45,254 bases of DNA from an uncultured Armatimonadota bacterium (GTDB lineage Bacteria; Armatimonadota; Fimbriimonadia; Fimbriimonadales; Fimbriimonadaceae), in the NCBI GenBank assembly GCA_903927345.1, contig CAIYMO010000034.1, forward strand, positions 1-45,254, read 5' to 3'. The notes under the pieces were generated by a model. The model saw only the letters and a list, made by a program, of their open reading frames with translations, ran no database searches and was not told the DNA's origin. A program made the translations under genes and the position numbers. Shown piece after piece: positions 1 to 7,216 of this stretch. Numbering within the stretch: position 1 is the first letter of the stretch; each line of letters starts with the position of its first letter.

Positions 1-592
1 GCCGAGCCAGAATCGTCGCCGGGGAGGGGGCCTTGTAAACGCCGGTTACCAAAACGGACTCGTCGAGCGAGCCGAAGACATCCTCAATCTGAGTGCGAAG
101 ATAGGCGGTGGAATCCTCCGGGTGCTGCAAGAAGTGCATCAGTGCATCACGACCGAACGAGTACCCAGAGCCTTCATCGCCGAGGATATATCCTCGGCCG
201 CCGCTCTTGACGATCTTCCCATTGTTCCGAGAGCAAACAAGTGAACCAGTACCGGAGATCACACAGATGTCTGCTTCAGGCGAAGCGTAAAGTGCCGCAG
301 TGTAGTCCGGCTCGGCCCGGAATGAGGCAGGAACACCAAACGTGTCTTCCAAAATTCCGATCCCACGCTCGCGGGTTTGAGGGCTGATCAGACCAGCGAA
401 ACAACCGCAAACGAAGTCCGGTTTTGGACATCCCTTGGCGGCATTCGTTAGGTTACGTCGAAGACGACCCTCTGGAGTCGAGACGAGGTTAGCCGCGCCG
501 CTTTGCCCTTGAAAGAGCACATTGCCCTGATCGTCCATTGCCAGGACGCGGCTCGAAGAACCTCCGCAATCGAGGCCGACGTATACGCTCAT
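1..592 (-). CDS. BadF/BadG/BcrA/BcrD-family ATPase, N-acetylglucosamine kinase-like (C-terminus cut off by window edge)
   Basis: The minus-strand frame opens with ATG at 590-592 and runs off the window edge, giving about 197 residues of a family whose members are usually about 300. The N-terminus has the phosphate-1 loop of the ASKHA fold (GLDCGGSSSR, residues 6-15). Later segments match the family's adenosine and phosphate motifs: VISGTGSLV, then a glycine-rich stretch leading into LGDEGSGYSFGRDAL, which is typical of eukaryotic-type N-acetylglucosamine kinases. The expected reaction is ATP-dependent phosphorylation of GlcNAc or another amino sugar in the cytosol. The start lies 12 nt after the stop of the M61 peptidase, so the two are probably co-transcribed. 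Together with dacB and murJ upstream, a role in cell-wall sugar recycling is plausible but is inference. The exact substrate cannot be read from the sequence. Confidence 0.9.
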   Translation of the reverse strand, partial: MSVYVGLDCGGSSSRVLAMDDQGNVLFQGQSGAANLVSTPEGRLRRNLTNAAKGCPKPDFVCGCFAGLISPQTRERGIGILEDTFGVPASFRAEPDYTAALYASPEADICVISGTGSLVCSRNNGKIVKSGGRGYILGDEGSGYSFGRDALMHFLQHPEDSTAYLRTQIEDVFGSLDESVLVTGVYKAPSPATILAR

Positions 593-604
593 TTCGAAAC
601 CAGA

Positions 605-2299
605 TTACCCGCCGGAGCCTTTCAGCCATTCGACGCGCCGAGAGGATTCTTCGGTGGTCGCAAGCAAGTTTCGCACGAGCCGCATATCGGTGGCTTTGTA
701 CTTTCGGGCCTTAACAACAACCTGCTTCTGTTGCCCGCTTCGCTTGAACGTCACCTTCAGCGAATCTGTCCCGCCAAGCTCCACGGTGATGATGTCGTCA
801 CCATCCATGAGTCCGGTATCGCTGCCAATGACCTTGGTGATCGTGTTTTTATCATTCACGGAAAACGGCGCATCAACGTACTCTTTGCCCGGAATCGTGA
901 GCCGAAGGCCAAGGTGCTCCAGTTGCGAGTAGGGAAGTTCTTTCCCTGCAGAGCGAATCAGCGTGTCATAGATCGGGCCGAGTTTCGGTCCACCAACTTC
1001 GACCATCAAATCTCGAAGTGCGCCTTCCTCGAACCCGGGCTGAGGCAATGCGTATCGGTCAAAGGCGATCCGCATCACGTCGTCAAGCGACTTCTTCCCA
1101 GCAGTTTCGTGGCGAATCGCAGCATCCAAAATGAAGCCGGAAACAAGCCCCATATTGTAGAAACTCAGATCCCCGAAGCCACCGAATCCGTTGTCTTCCC
1201 AAGTGTTCTGGCAGACCTGTTCAAGAGTCATCTTTTTGCGGGTTTCGCTCCGCTCAAGCTGCCGAATCTCGTTCCGGAGTTCATCCAAAAGCTGAGACTC
1301 GCTGGTCAGCCCAGCTTGAAAGGCGTGCAGCTTTGCATAGTAGTCGGTGACTCCTTCTGAGAACCAAAGATTGCCAGTGCGCTGCTGTTTGCTGTAGTCA
1401 AACGGACCGAGAATCTTCGGGCGGATCTGCTTGACGTTCCATGAGTGGAAGTATTCGTGGGTTGCCAGCTCGTCGAGGTGAATGGTCTGGGCGTTGCCGG
1501 TGGCAATACACGTCGATGCACGATGCTCAAGTCCGCCCGCAAAGTCGCCGACCTCGAGGTGAATGATGTAGGTGTAGTGCTTGAACGGCACCTTCTTCAT
1601 CATCTTGATTGCAGGGATGCTTCCGCGTCTTAAACGCTCAGTTTCGGCGTCCACGTCGCAGTTGGGTGCAGGGTCTCCGACCCAAAGTGCCTCAAACGGG
1701 ATTCCTTCGACTTTGAACTTACGTCGGACAAATCGTCCGAGTTGAATCGGGTGGTCGGCGAGTTCATCGTAGCCACCGGCGGAATACTTGCCCTGACCGT
1801 CGTGGTCCATGGCGGTTCCGATATCCCATCCGCTTGGCAAATTGAACTTAACGTTGTGCGGCTCGGTCATGTGGCTCTCGGCGTACAGAAACGCCGAAGG
1901 GCCGTTGATAAATGCGCTCGTGTTACGGACGTGAGTGCGGAAGAAACCTAAGCCACCGTCATTCCCTTGTATTCGGTAGGTGACAACGATCGGTTCTTTG
2001 GTCGGGTTAGAAATTTGGATTGATCGAGCGCTGAGTTTCTTGGTGGCGAGTTTTGCTCCGGCAAGGTTCACAACGTTGACATCAAAGAGCGCTTTTTCGT
2101 AGTCGAGCAGGAAGTAGAAACCAGGGCACCAAGCCGGGATGCTCACCGTCTCCGAGTCTTTCGCTCCATCGATTTGCATGCGCATGGAAAGCGACCGCGC
2201 CGCCGGATTGACCCGGACGTTGTAGCTGACGTCTGCCGCGCAAAACGCAGCGAGCGAAGACGCGCAAAGGAAAGAGGCGAGAACCCTACTCACAGTCAC
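605..2299 (-). CDS. M61-family (glycyl aminopeptidase-type) metallopeptidase with C-terminal PDZ-like domain, secreted
   Basis: A protein of about 564 residues beginning with GTG (a second GTG two codons later is equally possible). It starts with a signal peptide (hydrophobic stretch ending near AAFCAAD). The N-terminal beta-sandwich of M61 enzymes follows, then the zinc site HEYFH in the context ATHEYFHSWNVKQIRP, and about 30 residues later the third ligand region LWFSEGVTDYYA. All are hallmarks of the M61 gluzincins. The C-terminal ~110 residues resemble a PDZ domain, the usual arrangement in bacterial M61 proteins. It should act outside the cytoplasmic membrane as a metal-dependent aminopeptidase; the physiological substrate is unknown. 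It sits between a small membrane protein and a sugar kinase in a minus-strand run. Confidence 0.9.
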   Translation of the reverse strand: MTVSRVLASFLCASSLAAFCAADVSYNVRVNPAARSLSMRMQIDGAKDSETVSIPAWCPGFYFLLDYEKALFDVNVVNLAGAKLATKKLSARSIQISNPTKEPIVVTYRIQGNDGGLGFFRTHVRNTSAFINGPSAFLYAESHMTEPHNVKFNLPSGWDIGTAMDHDGQGKYSAGGYDELADHPIQLGRFVRRKFKVEGIPFEALWVGDPAPNCDVDAETERLRRGSIPAIKMMKKVPFKHYTYIIHLEVGDFAGGLEHRASTCIATGNAQTIHLDELATHEYFHSWNVKQIRPKILGPFDYSKQQRTGNLWFSEGVTDYYAKLHAFQAGLTSESQLLDELRNEIRQLERSETRKKMTLEQVCQNTWEDNGFGGFGDLSFYNMGLVSGFILDAAIRHETAGKKSLDDVMRIAFDRYALPQPGFEEGALRDLMVEVGGPKLGPIYDTLIRSAGKELPYSQLEHLGLRLTIPGKEYVDAPFSVNDKNTITKVIGSDTGLMDGDDIITVELGGTDSLKVTFKRSGQQKQVVVKARKYKATDMRLVRNLLATTEESSRRVEWLKGSGG

Positions 2300-2362
2300 T
2301 CATTGTGACGGATTGTCAAGGCCGGCGTTACGATGCCTCTCAAAAACGAGCAAAGGAGATGA

Positions 2363-2665
2363 TTAGGCTGCGCCGAAGAACCAGGTGCACCAGATCAGAA
2401 CGTACATCGCAGAGCCGACGGTGCAGGCCTTGTTGACGAAGTCCTTGTTCTGCTTTGCGTACCAAGCCATGGTTGCCCACGCGATACCAATGGTAAGGCC
2501 TTTGACGAATGCAAACAACCACTCGGATTGGGTGATGAATACCCGCATCAGAGGATTCAGCTCGACAATCTTTCCTTGAGAGTGCAGGACCGCGGTCGAT
2601 ACGAGATCGACGAAGCCGATTGCCATCAGGATGAAAACGCTCTTGGTTGGGAACGCGCTGGTCAT
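2363..2665 (-). CDS. Small membrane protein, DUF5658-like
   Basis: About 100 residues when started at the ATG at 2663-2665, which has an AAGGAA ribosome-binding site 6 nt upstream; longer forms would overlap dacB. Three hydrophobic segments are visible, roughly residues 8-26, 48-68 and 78-97. The first carries the pattern GFVDLVSTAVL followed by ELNPLMRVFI. This D...T...NP(L/M) signature is characteristic of DUF5658 integral membrane proteins of unknown function. It is 37 nt downstream of dacB and just upstream of the M61 peptidase on the same strand, so it is probably part of the same transcript. No function can be assigned. Confidence 0.75.
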   Translation of the reverse strand: MTSAFPTKSVFILMAIGFVDLVSTAVLHSQGKIVELNPLMRVFITQSEWLFAFVKGLTIGIAWATMAWYAKQNKDFVNKACTVGSAMYVLIWCTWFFGAA

Positions 2666-2702
2666 AGCGTTCCTTAAGCGCAAGCTCCGTGCCGATTGAG
2701 TG

Positions 2703-3938
2703 TTATCCCCTAACATTTTCGATAAACCTATCGATGCAACTCTGAGCCTCTCCCGTGGAACAACCATAGTGGTTGATGATCACGGAAACGATCTTCATTG
2801 AACCGTCTCTGCACTTTACATAGCCACTCAGAGAACTCACCATGTCAAGTGTGCCAGTTTTTCCGAAAAAGGCAGTGCCTTTCAGGCGATTGGCAAGCGT
2901 GCCAACGCCTGGTCTCGCCAGAGAATCCAGCCAAATTTTCCGGGTCGGCTGGGCGTAGCTCCACTTCAAAAGCTTCGCCAAATTAGCTGTGGTGACGTTG
3001 TTTTTCCGGCTTAAGCCTGAGCCATCTGCGATGTTGTACGACTGCTTGTCCCAGCCGATGGATGTCAACCAGTCACTCAGTTTGACTTTCGAGTTTTTGG
3101 TTGAGTTTGCGTAAAGATGCTCAGCCAAGCAGTTGTCACTCTTCTGAAGGCAGGTGGTCTCAATCTCTTTGAGTGGGGGACTGTCTAGGTAAACCTCCTG
3201 CGCTTGATTTAGGTAGGGACGCTTCGAGTTCTGCACGCGCTTGTACTCGAGCTTGCCAACCAAAAAGTCGAGCACCGAATCCGAAGGCGCAGGATCGGAA
3301 ATTGTGTCGAGGACTCGCTCGGTCGCGGGTCGCGGCATGTTAAGCCGGATCTTGCTCAGGATCGGGTTGTACGAATACTTCGGCACATCAGACGCGTCGG
3401 TTACATCCGACTCGTCCACCTCGATGCGAGGCGAGTACGGCTTAAAGGTAACTCCATTCGGCCCAACCCAAGCCTCTACGCCAGCCTTCTCGAAGGTCAA
3501 AGCATGGACGATTGGGGCGTACCGATTGGGGAGATCCCCGATCTGCCAGGAATCTGGCGGCGAGAGGTGATACGCCTCCCACAGTTCCACGGTGTACACG
3601 TTGTTCTTAGCGAACAGATCTCGAATAGGAGCAAGACGCTCTGGCGTAAGGGTGGGATCACCCTCTGCCGAGATGGCGGCGACCATTGGACCCACCATGA
3701 ATCTAGTCATGAACTTCTTGTCTGGCCCAAAGGTGTTCAATGCAAAAGCACACGTCACCAGCTTCTCATTACTCGCCGGCATCAGCCGCGTCTGCGAGTT
3801 TCGCTCATATAAGACCTTTCCGTTGGTATCCGTAACAATTGCCCCAACAATCGCCCCTTTGAGCTTTGGGTCGTCCAAAGCCGTGCCCCAGCCCTTCTGA
3901 CCAAGGATCATGGCGGCTGCGATTGTGCCGGTAATCAT
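2703..3938 (-). CDS. dacB: D-alanyl-D-alanine carboxypeptidase/endopeptidase, PBP4 (peptidase S13) family
   Basis: 411 residues with all three penicillin-binding motifs: SxxK (S56-N-E-K59 in MPASNEKL), SxN (KSDNCLAEHL) and KTG (FFGKTGTLDM). The order and the long insert between the first two motifs match the class C low-molecular-mass PBP4/DacB family. These enzymes trim or cut peptidoglycan peptides in the periplasm. A short hydrophobic N-terminus (ITGTIAAAMILG) could be a signal peptide. The protein is shorter than E. coli PBP4 (about 477 residues). It lies directly downstream of murJ, supporting a cell-wall role. The start has no Shine-Dalgarno sequence but has TAAACT six bases upstream, suggesting a leaderless mRNA and therefore a promoter separate from murJ. 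Confidence 0.92.
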   Translation of the reverse strand: MITGTIAAAMILGQKGWGTALDDPKLKGAIVGAIVTDTNGKVLYERNSQTRLMPASNEKLVTCAFALNTFGPDKKFMTRFMVGPMVAAISAEGDPTLTPERLAPIRDLFAKNNVYTVELWEAYHLSPPDSWQIGDLPNRYAPIVHALTFEKAGVEAWVGPNGVTFKPYSPRIEVDESDVTDASDVPKYSYNPILSKIRLNMPRPATERVLDTISDPAPSDSVLDFLVGKLEYKRVQNSKRPYLNQAQEVYLDSPPLKEIETTCLQKSDNCLAEHLYANSTKNSKVKLSDWLTSIGWDKQSYNIADGSGLSRKNNVTTANLAKLLKWSYAQPTRKIWLDSLARPGVGTLANRLKGTAFFGKTGTLDMVSSLSGYVKCRDGSMKIVSVIINHYGCSTGEAQSCIDRFIENVRG

Positions 3939-3944
3939 GCTGGT

Positions 3945-3950
3945 AGTTTA
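3945..3950 (-). promoter_or_regulatory. Candidate -10 element (TAAACT) of dacB, leaderless arrangement
   Basis: On the minus strand TAAACT is followed by six bases and then the dacB ATG, so transcription would begin at or next to the start codon. No clear -35 is visible. The same hexamer stands before hisS, the glycosyltransferase, fsa and rsmE. Confidence 0.45.
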
Positions 3951-4010
3951 CAGGGATACGGCACGAACTACGAACGCAAAGTCAGAGAATGCCAAGGCTC
4001 ACGTTCAGAC

Positions 4011-5621
4011 TTAAGCGCCTCGTTTGCGGTTGATCTTCGCCATCGCTCGCTCGACGTAAGCCGACTCGGGCATTCCCAACGCCTTCGTAATGAAGTAATA
4101 GCCCCACATCGAAACCAAGAAGGCACCGAGCGTGATAGCAAGGGTAGCGACCTTGCCATGTTCCAGCGAGCCGAGCGATGTGTTGGCAACAACGCCCCCC
4201 ACCAACACCACCGACAGCGACCCAACAAACGCCTTGCCCAGCGTAATCGCAAGCCCTTTAATGTCGATTCCTCCGATCCGCGGAGTAAGCACCACCGCCA
4301 TCATCACAACCATGATCATCGGGGCAATCGAGCCAGCGAGGGGAAGGCAGAGGTATCCCATCGACCCGCGAAGGGCCAGGATCAGCAATACGAAGATTCC
4401 CGTAGTGACCGTCCCAATGATCACCGGAGTCTTGGTGTCCTGAATCGAGTAGAACGCCCGCATGATGACTGGATGCAAACACCAAGCCCAGATTCCGATG
4501 CAGAACAAACGAAGGCAGACCGCGGTCGGACCGACGTCTTCGGCCTTGAATGCTCCATGCTTGAAGAACGCCGAGACGAGCTGCGGAGCCATCATTGCCA
4601 TGAGTACGCTCGCCGGAACTGTCAGGTACATCACCGTTCGCATCGTGCTATCGAGTTGGCGACGGAATAAATCCATCTTGCCTTGGGTGAAGAACTGCGT
4701 GAGCACAGGGAAGACCGCCAAAGCTAGCGATTGCCCAAAGATCCCCAATGGGGCCTGCATCAGCTTGTTGGCGTAATCGAGCGTGGAGTTCGTTCCCTTG
4801 TCGTAGTAGGACCCGAAGAACTGCATGATCATCCCGAACACGCTGGGAAGCGAGAGGCCGAGGATCACCGGGAGCATCAACTTAAAGACTTTTCGGACGC
4901 CTTCGTGCTTGGTATCGAACGATGGCTGGAAGTCCATGCCCATTTTGCGGATGACCGCGAACGGAATGACTAGGTTGCCTAGGATCGCGCCAACTGTGGC
5001 GCCCCAGCACATCCCCTCAACGCCTCGGCCCATGTAGTGACCCACAACCGCAGCCCCAAAGATGATTCCGATGTTGTAGATGTTTGGCCCCAACCCTGGA
5101 ATTGAGAAAACCCGGCGGGCATACAAGGTGCCCATCATCAACCCGCCAATGAAGAAGGCGTACTGAGCAGGGAGCAGAATCTGGCTCATCTTCGCAATGA
5201 GAGGCAGAATCTCAGGGTTGGTTGCGACCTTTCCAGCCGCGACAATCTTGGCGATCGGAAGAGCAAACACGAAGCACATCGCGATAAAGGCAAACACAAT
5301 CGCTGACATGATCGTGAGGACTGTGCTAAACACTTTCCAAGCCTCTTTCTCGCGCCCGGTGTGCCAGTACTCGCTGAAGACTGGGATGAACGCAGAGCTC
5401 AGTGCACCTCCGCTCACCAGCATAAACAGTAAATCAGGAATCTGAAAAGCAAGGCGATAGGCGTCCGTGAACTCCGTCCGTCCAAAGTAGCCGCTGATAA
5501 CCGAGTCCCGCACCAACCCCAGCACCCGGCTCAACAAGAGTGAAGCAACCATGATGGTCCCCGCACGTCCCACGCCTTGACTCGCGGACGGTTCACTTGG
5601 CGACGCGGGAATTTCACTCAT
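4011..5621 (-). CDS. murJ: Lipid II flippase MurJ (MviN family)
   Basis: 536 residues with about 14 predicted membrane segments and a short N-terminal Ser/Pro-rich tail. The first helix region carries the MurJ hallmark (LLSRVLGLVRDSVISGYFG...TDAYRLAFQIPDLLFMLVSGGALSSAFIPVF), and later segments such as RAFYSIQDTKTPV are typical of the family. MurJ flips undecaprenyl-linked lipid II across the cytoplasmic membrane for peptidoglycan synthesis. The length is normal. The ATG at 5619-5621 lacks an obvious Shine-Dalgarno sequence; it lies about 40 nt beyond the trxA terminator, so it probably has its own promoter. dacB follows 72 nt downstream on the same strand. Confidence 0.97.
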   Translation of the reverse strand: MSEIPASPSEPSASQGVGRAGTIMVASLLLSRVLGLVRDSVISGYFGRTEFTDAYRLAFQIPDLLFMLVSGGALSSAFIPVFSEYWHTGREKEAWKVFSTVLTIMSAIVFAFIAMCFVFALPIAKIVAAGKVATNPEILPLIAKMSQILLPAQYAFFIGGLMMGTLYARRVFSIPGLGPNIYNIGIIFGAAVVGHYMGRGVEGMCWGATVGAILGNLVIPFAVIRKMGMDFQPSFDTKHEGVRKVFKLMLPVILGLSLPSVFGMIMQFFGSYYDKGTNSTLDYANKLMQAPLGIFGQSLALAVFPVLTQFFTQGKMDLFRRQLDSTMRTVMYLTVPASVLMAMMAPQLVSAFFKHGAFKAEDVGPTAVCLRLFCIGIWAWCLHPVIMRAFYSIQDTKTPVIIGTVTTGIFVLLILALRGSMGYLCLPLAGSIAPMIMVVMMAVVLTPRIGGIDIKGLAITLGKAFVGSLSVVLVGGVVANTSLGSLEHGKVATLAITLGAFLVSMWGYYFITKALGMPESAYVERAMAKINRKRGA

Positions 5622-5662
5622 GATGACTTGTTGATATTGTGGCAGACGAATCTGAGGGAAGC

Positions 5663-5697
5663 AAAAAACCCCTACGGCGAGTACGCCATAGGGGTTT
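5663..5697 (-). terminator. Rho-independent terminator of trxA
   Basis: A 13-bp stem with one mismatch and an AGTA loop (arms 5667-5679 and 5684-5696) is followed, on the minus strand, by a run of six T. It lies about 20 nt after the trxA stop and before murJ, so it separates the two genes. Confidence 0.88.
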
Positions 5698-5717
5698 CGC
5701 TTCGGAAATGTGTGAGC

Positions 5718-6044
5718 CTAGAGTGCTCGGTCGATCAGTCCAGCCAAAGCAGCCTTAGGAGCGGCTCCGACCTGCTTGTCCACAACCTTTCCGCCCTTGA
5801 AGACGAGAAGTGCAGGGATGCTCATGATGCCGTAGTTCTGTGCGACTTCGCCGACGACGTCGACGTCAAGCTTGAACACCTTTGCCTTGCCGGCGTATTC
5901 CGTAGCGAGCTCTTCGACCGAAGGGCCGATCTGCTTGCAAGGACCACACCAAGGGGCCCAGAAGTCCACGAGAACAGGAACATCGGAGTTCAGGACCTTC
6001 TCCTGGAACTCAGCGGCGGTGTTGATTGCGAGGTCTGCTGCCAT
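5718..6044 (-). CDS. trxA: Thioredoxin
   Basis: 108 residues, the standard size of thioredoxin 1. The active site is WCGPC with C33 and C36 in the context DFWAPWCGPCKQI, and the cis-proline loop is GIMSIPALLVF. It reduces protein disulfides in the cytosol with electrons from thioredoxin reductase. The ATG at 6042-6044 is chosen because the family begins a few residues before the first beta strand and an AAGAAAG ribosome-binding site lies just upstream; a longer frame extends 5' but is not conserved in type. It is a single-gene unit with a strong terminator, divergent from the Gly-rich protein gene. Confidence 0.96.
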   Translation of the reverse strand: MAADLAINTAAEFQEKVLNSDVPVLVDFWAPWCGPCKQIGPSVEELATEYAGKAKVFKLDVDVVGEVAQNYGIMSIPALLVFKGGKVVDKQVGAAPKAALAGLIDRAL

Positions 6045-6152
6045 TGTCTTTCTTAGTTTCTCCAATAGGGAATACGCCAGAGCGTACCTTTCCAATCCAA
6101 GAATCTTTGAGATTTTCCTGTGGACTGTCACCAATTCGATTTATGCATCGTC

Positions 6153-6158
6153 TATAAT
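6153..6158 (+). promoter_or_regulatory. Perfect -10 box TATAAT upstream of the Gly-rich protein/dnaG unit
   Basis: TATAAT lies 53 nt upstream of the TTG start at 6212 in the region divergent to trxA. No convincing -35 hexamer is present at 16-18 bp, so the call rests on the perfect -10 and its position. Confidence 0.4.
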
Positions 6159-6211
6159 TCCGAACCAGGGACTTTGCGAAGTCTTTATTAGGTTTGGAGG
6201 CCAGAACAGAT

Positions 6212-7210
6212 TTGAAACAGTCGACAATTATCGCACTCACCGCCGCTTTTGCGGTTGCGTTGCTAGGAACTGGGCAGGACGCACAGGCAGGCGACGGCAC
6301 TAAAATTAAGAAGTCTTCGAAGGGAAAGACCGCTAGCAAGTCAACCGGCGAAATCAAGTACGCAGTTCGAGGAACTGGCGCCGAGACCGGGCTCGCAGGA
6401 ATCAACCTTTACGACAGCGGACTCAAGGTTCTCAAAGTTTACGGAAACCCTGAATCGATCAGCGCTATCTCAGTCGGTGGAACCTCCACGACTGGCGGCG
6501 ACGGACAGGGAGGCCCTCCAGGTGGCTTCGGTGGCGGCGGTGGTCGCGGACCTACTCCAGGCGGAGCAGGCGGACGAGGAGCACCTTCTGGAACTGACGC
6601 AGCTCCAGCTCCAACCTCGGCTTCAATCTTGCCTCCTGGCGCAGACAACTTCCAAATCTTCCCAAGCGACACGCTTGGCAACGGTTCACTCTGGCAACCA
6701 ATCGTAGGTAACTACGGTCAGAACCCAGGAACCATGGCTCCTCCTCCCGGAAAGGGAATGGGCGGCGACAGCGGAAACGCTGGCGGTGGACGACCAGCAC
6801 AAGCCGGTCCTCCTGCTGGAATGGGCGGCATGGGTGGTCCAGGCGGCGGCGCCGGAGCTGGTGCAAACGCAGCTTCTGAATCCACCACCTTCACTCGATG
6901 GCAGTACACCAAGAACGGAACCAAGCTTGCGTTCGTTATCGATAAGTTCAACCGAGTTCTTCAGATCGAAGCAATCGGCTTGGCTAATCGAAACATTTCG
7001 ACCAAACTCGGAGTTGGATTCGGTAACACGTTCCAAACCGTTATGAACAAGTACGCTCCAATCAACGAGCCTGATGGCTACGATCTGGCTGGTAACAACT
7101 TCACGATCCGCTTCCTCACCCGAAGCCGAGTCGCATTCCGATTGACCCAACTCGGAGGAAAGAATCCTCACGTGGTTACCGGAATCGTTGTTTCCGCAGG
7201 TAAGAAGTAA
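6212..7210 (+). CDS. Secreted glycine-rich protein of unknown function
   Basis: About 332 residues. I place the start at TTG 6212 because GGAGG at 6196-6200 is 11 nt upstream and the product then begins MKQSTIIALTAAFAVALLG...AQA, a good signal peptide; a TTG at 6194 is the alternative. A conserved-looking N-terminal segment (GLAGINLYDSGLKVLKVYGNPESI) is followed by about 150 residues of Gly/Pro/Ala-rich low complexity in two blocks. A folded C-terminal part follows (FTRWQYTKNGTKLAFVID..., then LGVGFGNTFQTVMNKYAP). The two 'G(I/V)-x-(L/F)...V...Y' segments resemble each other and may be two halves of one repeat domain split by the glycine-rich insert. No family is recognised. It ends six bases before dnaG and is probably co-transcribed with it. 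Confidence 0.8.
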   Translation: MKQSTIIALTAAFAVALLGTGQDAQAGDGTKIKKSSKGKTASKSTGEIKYAVRGTGAETGLAGINLYDSGLKVLKVYGNPESISAISVGGTSTTGGDGQGGPPGGFGGGGGRGPTPGGAGGRGAPSGTDAAPAPTSASILPPGADNFQIFPSDTLGNGSLWQPIVGNYGQNPGTMAPPPGKGMGGDSGNAGGGRPAQAGPPAGMGGMGGPGGGAGAGANAASESTTFTRWQYTKNGTKLAFVIDKFNRVLQIEAIGLANRNISTKLGVGFGNTFQTVMNKYAPINEPDGYDLAGNNFTIRFLTRSRVAFRLTQLGGKNPHVVTGIVVSAGKK

Positions 7211-7216
7211 GGTTAG

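Noticed and set aside
503-1360. Plus-strand open frame of 285 codons
   Set aside because: It lies opposite the M61 peptidase, which has a signal peptide and full zinc motifs; the plus-strand product shows no domain.
2320-2325. Perfect TTGACA on the minus strand upstream of the M61 gene
   Set aside because: No -10-like hexamer lies 16-18 bp downstream; the best one (CACAAT) is only 8 bp away, so it is not called a promoter.
6480-6870. Gly-rich tandem codons in the 6.2-kb gene considered as a DNA repeat array
   Set aside because: The repetitiveness is at protein level (GG, PG, GAG); no nucleotide unit repeats regularly, so it is low-complexity coding sequence.
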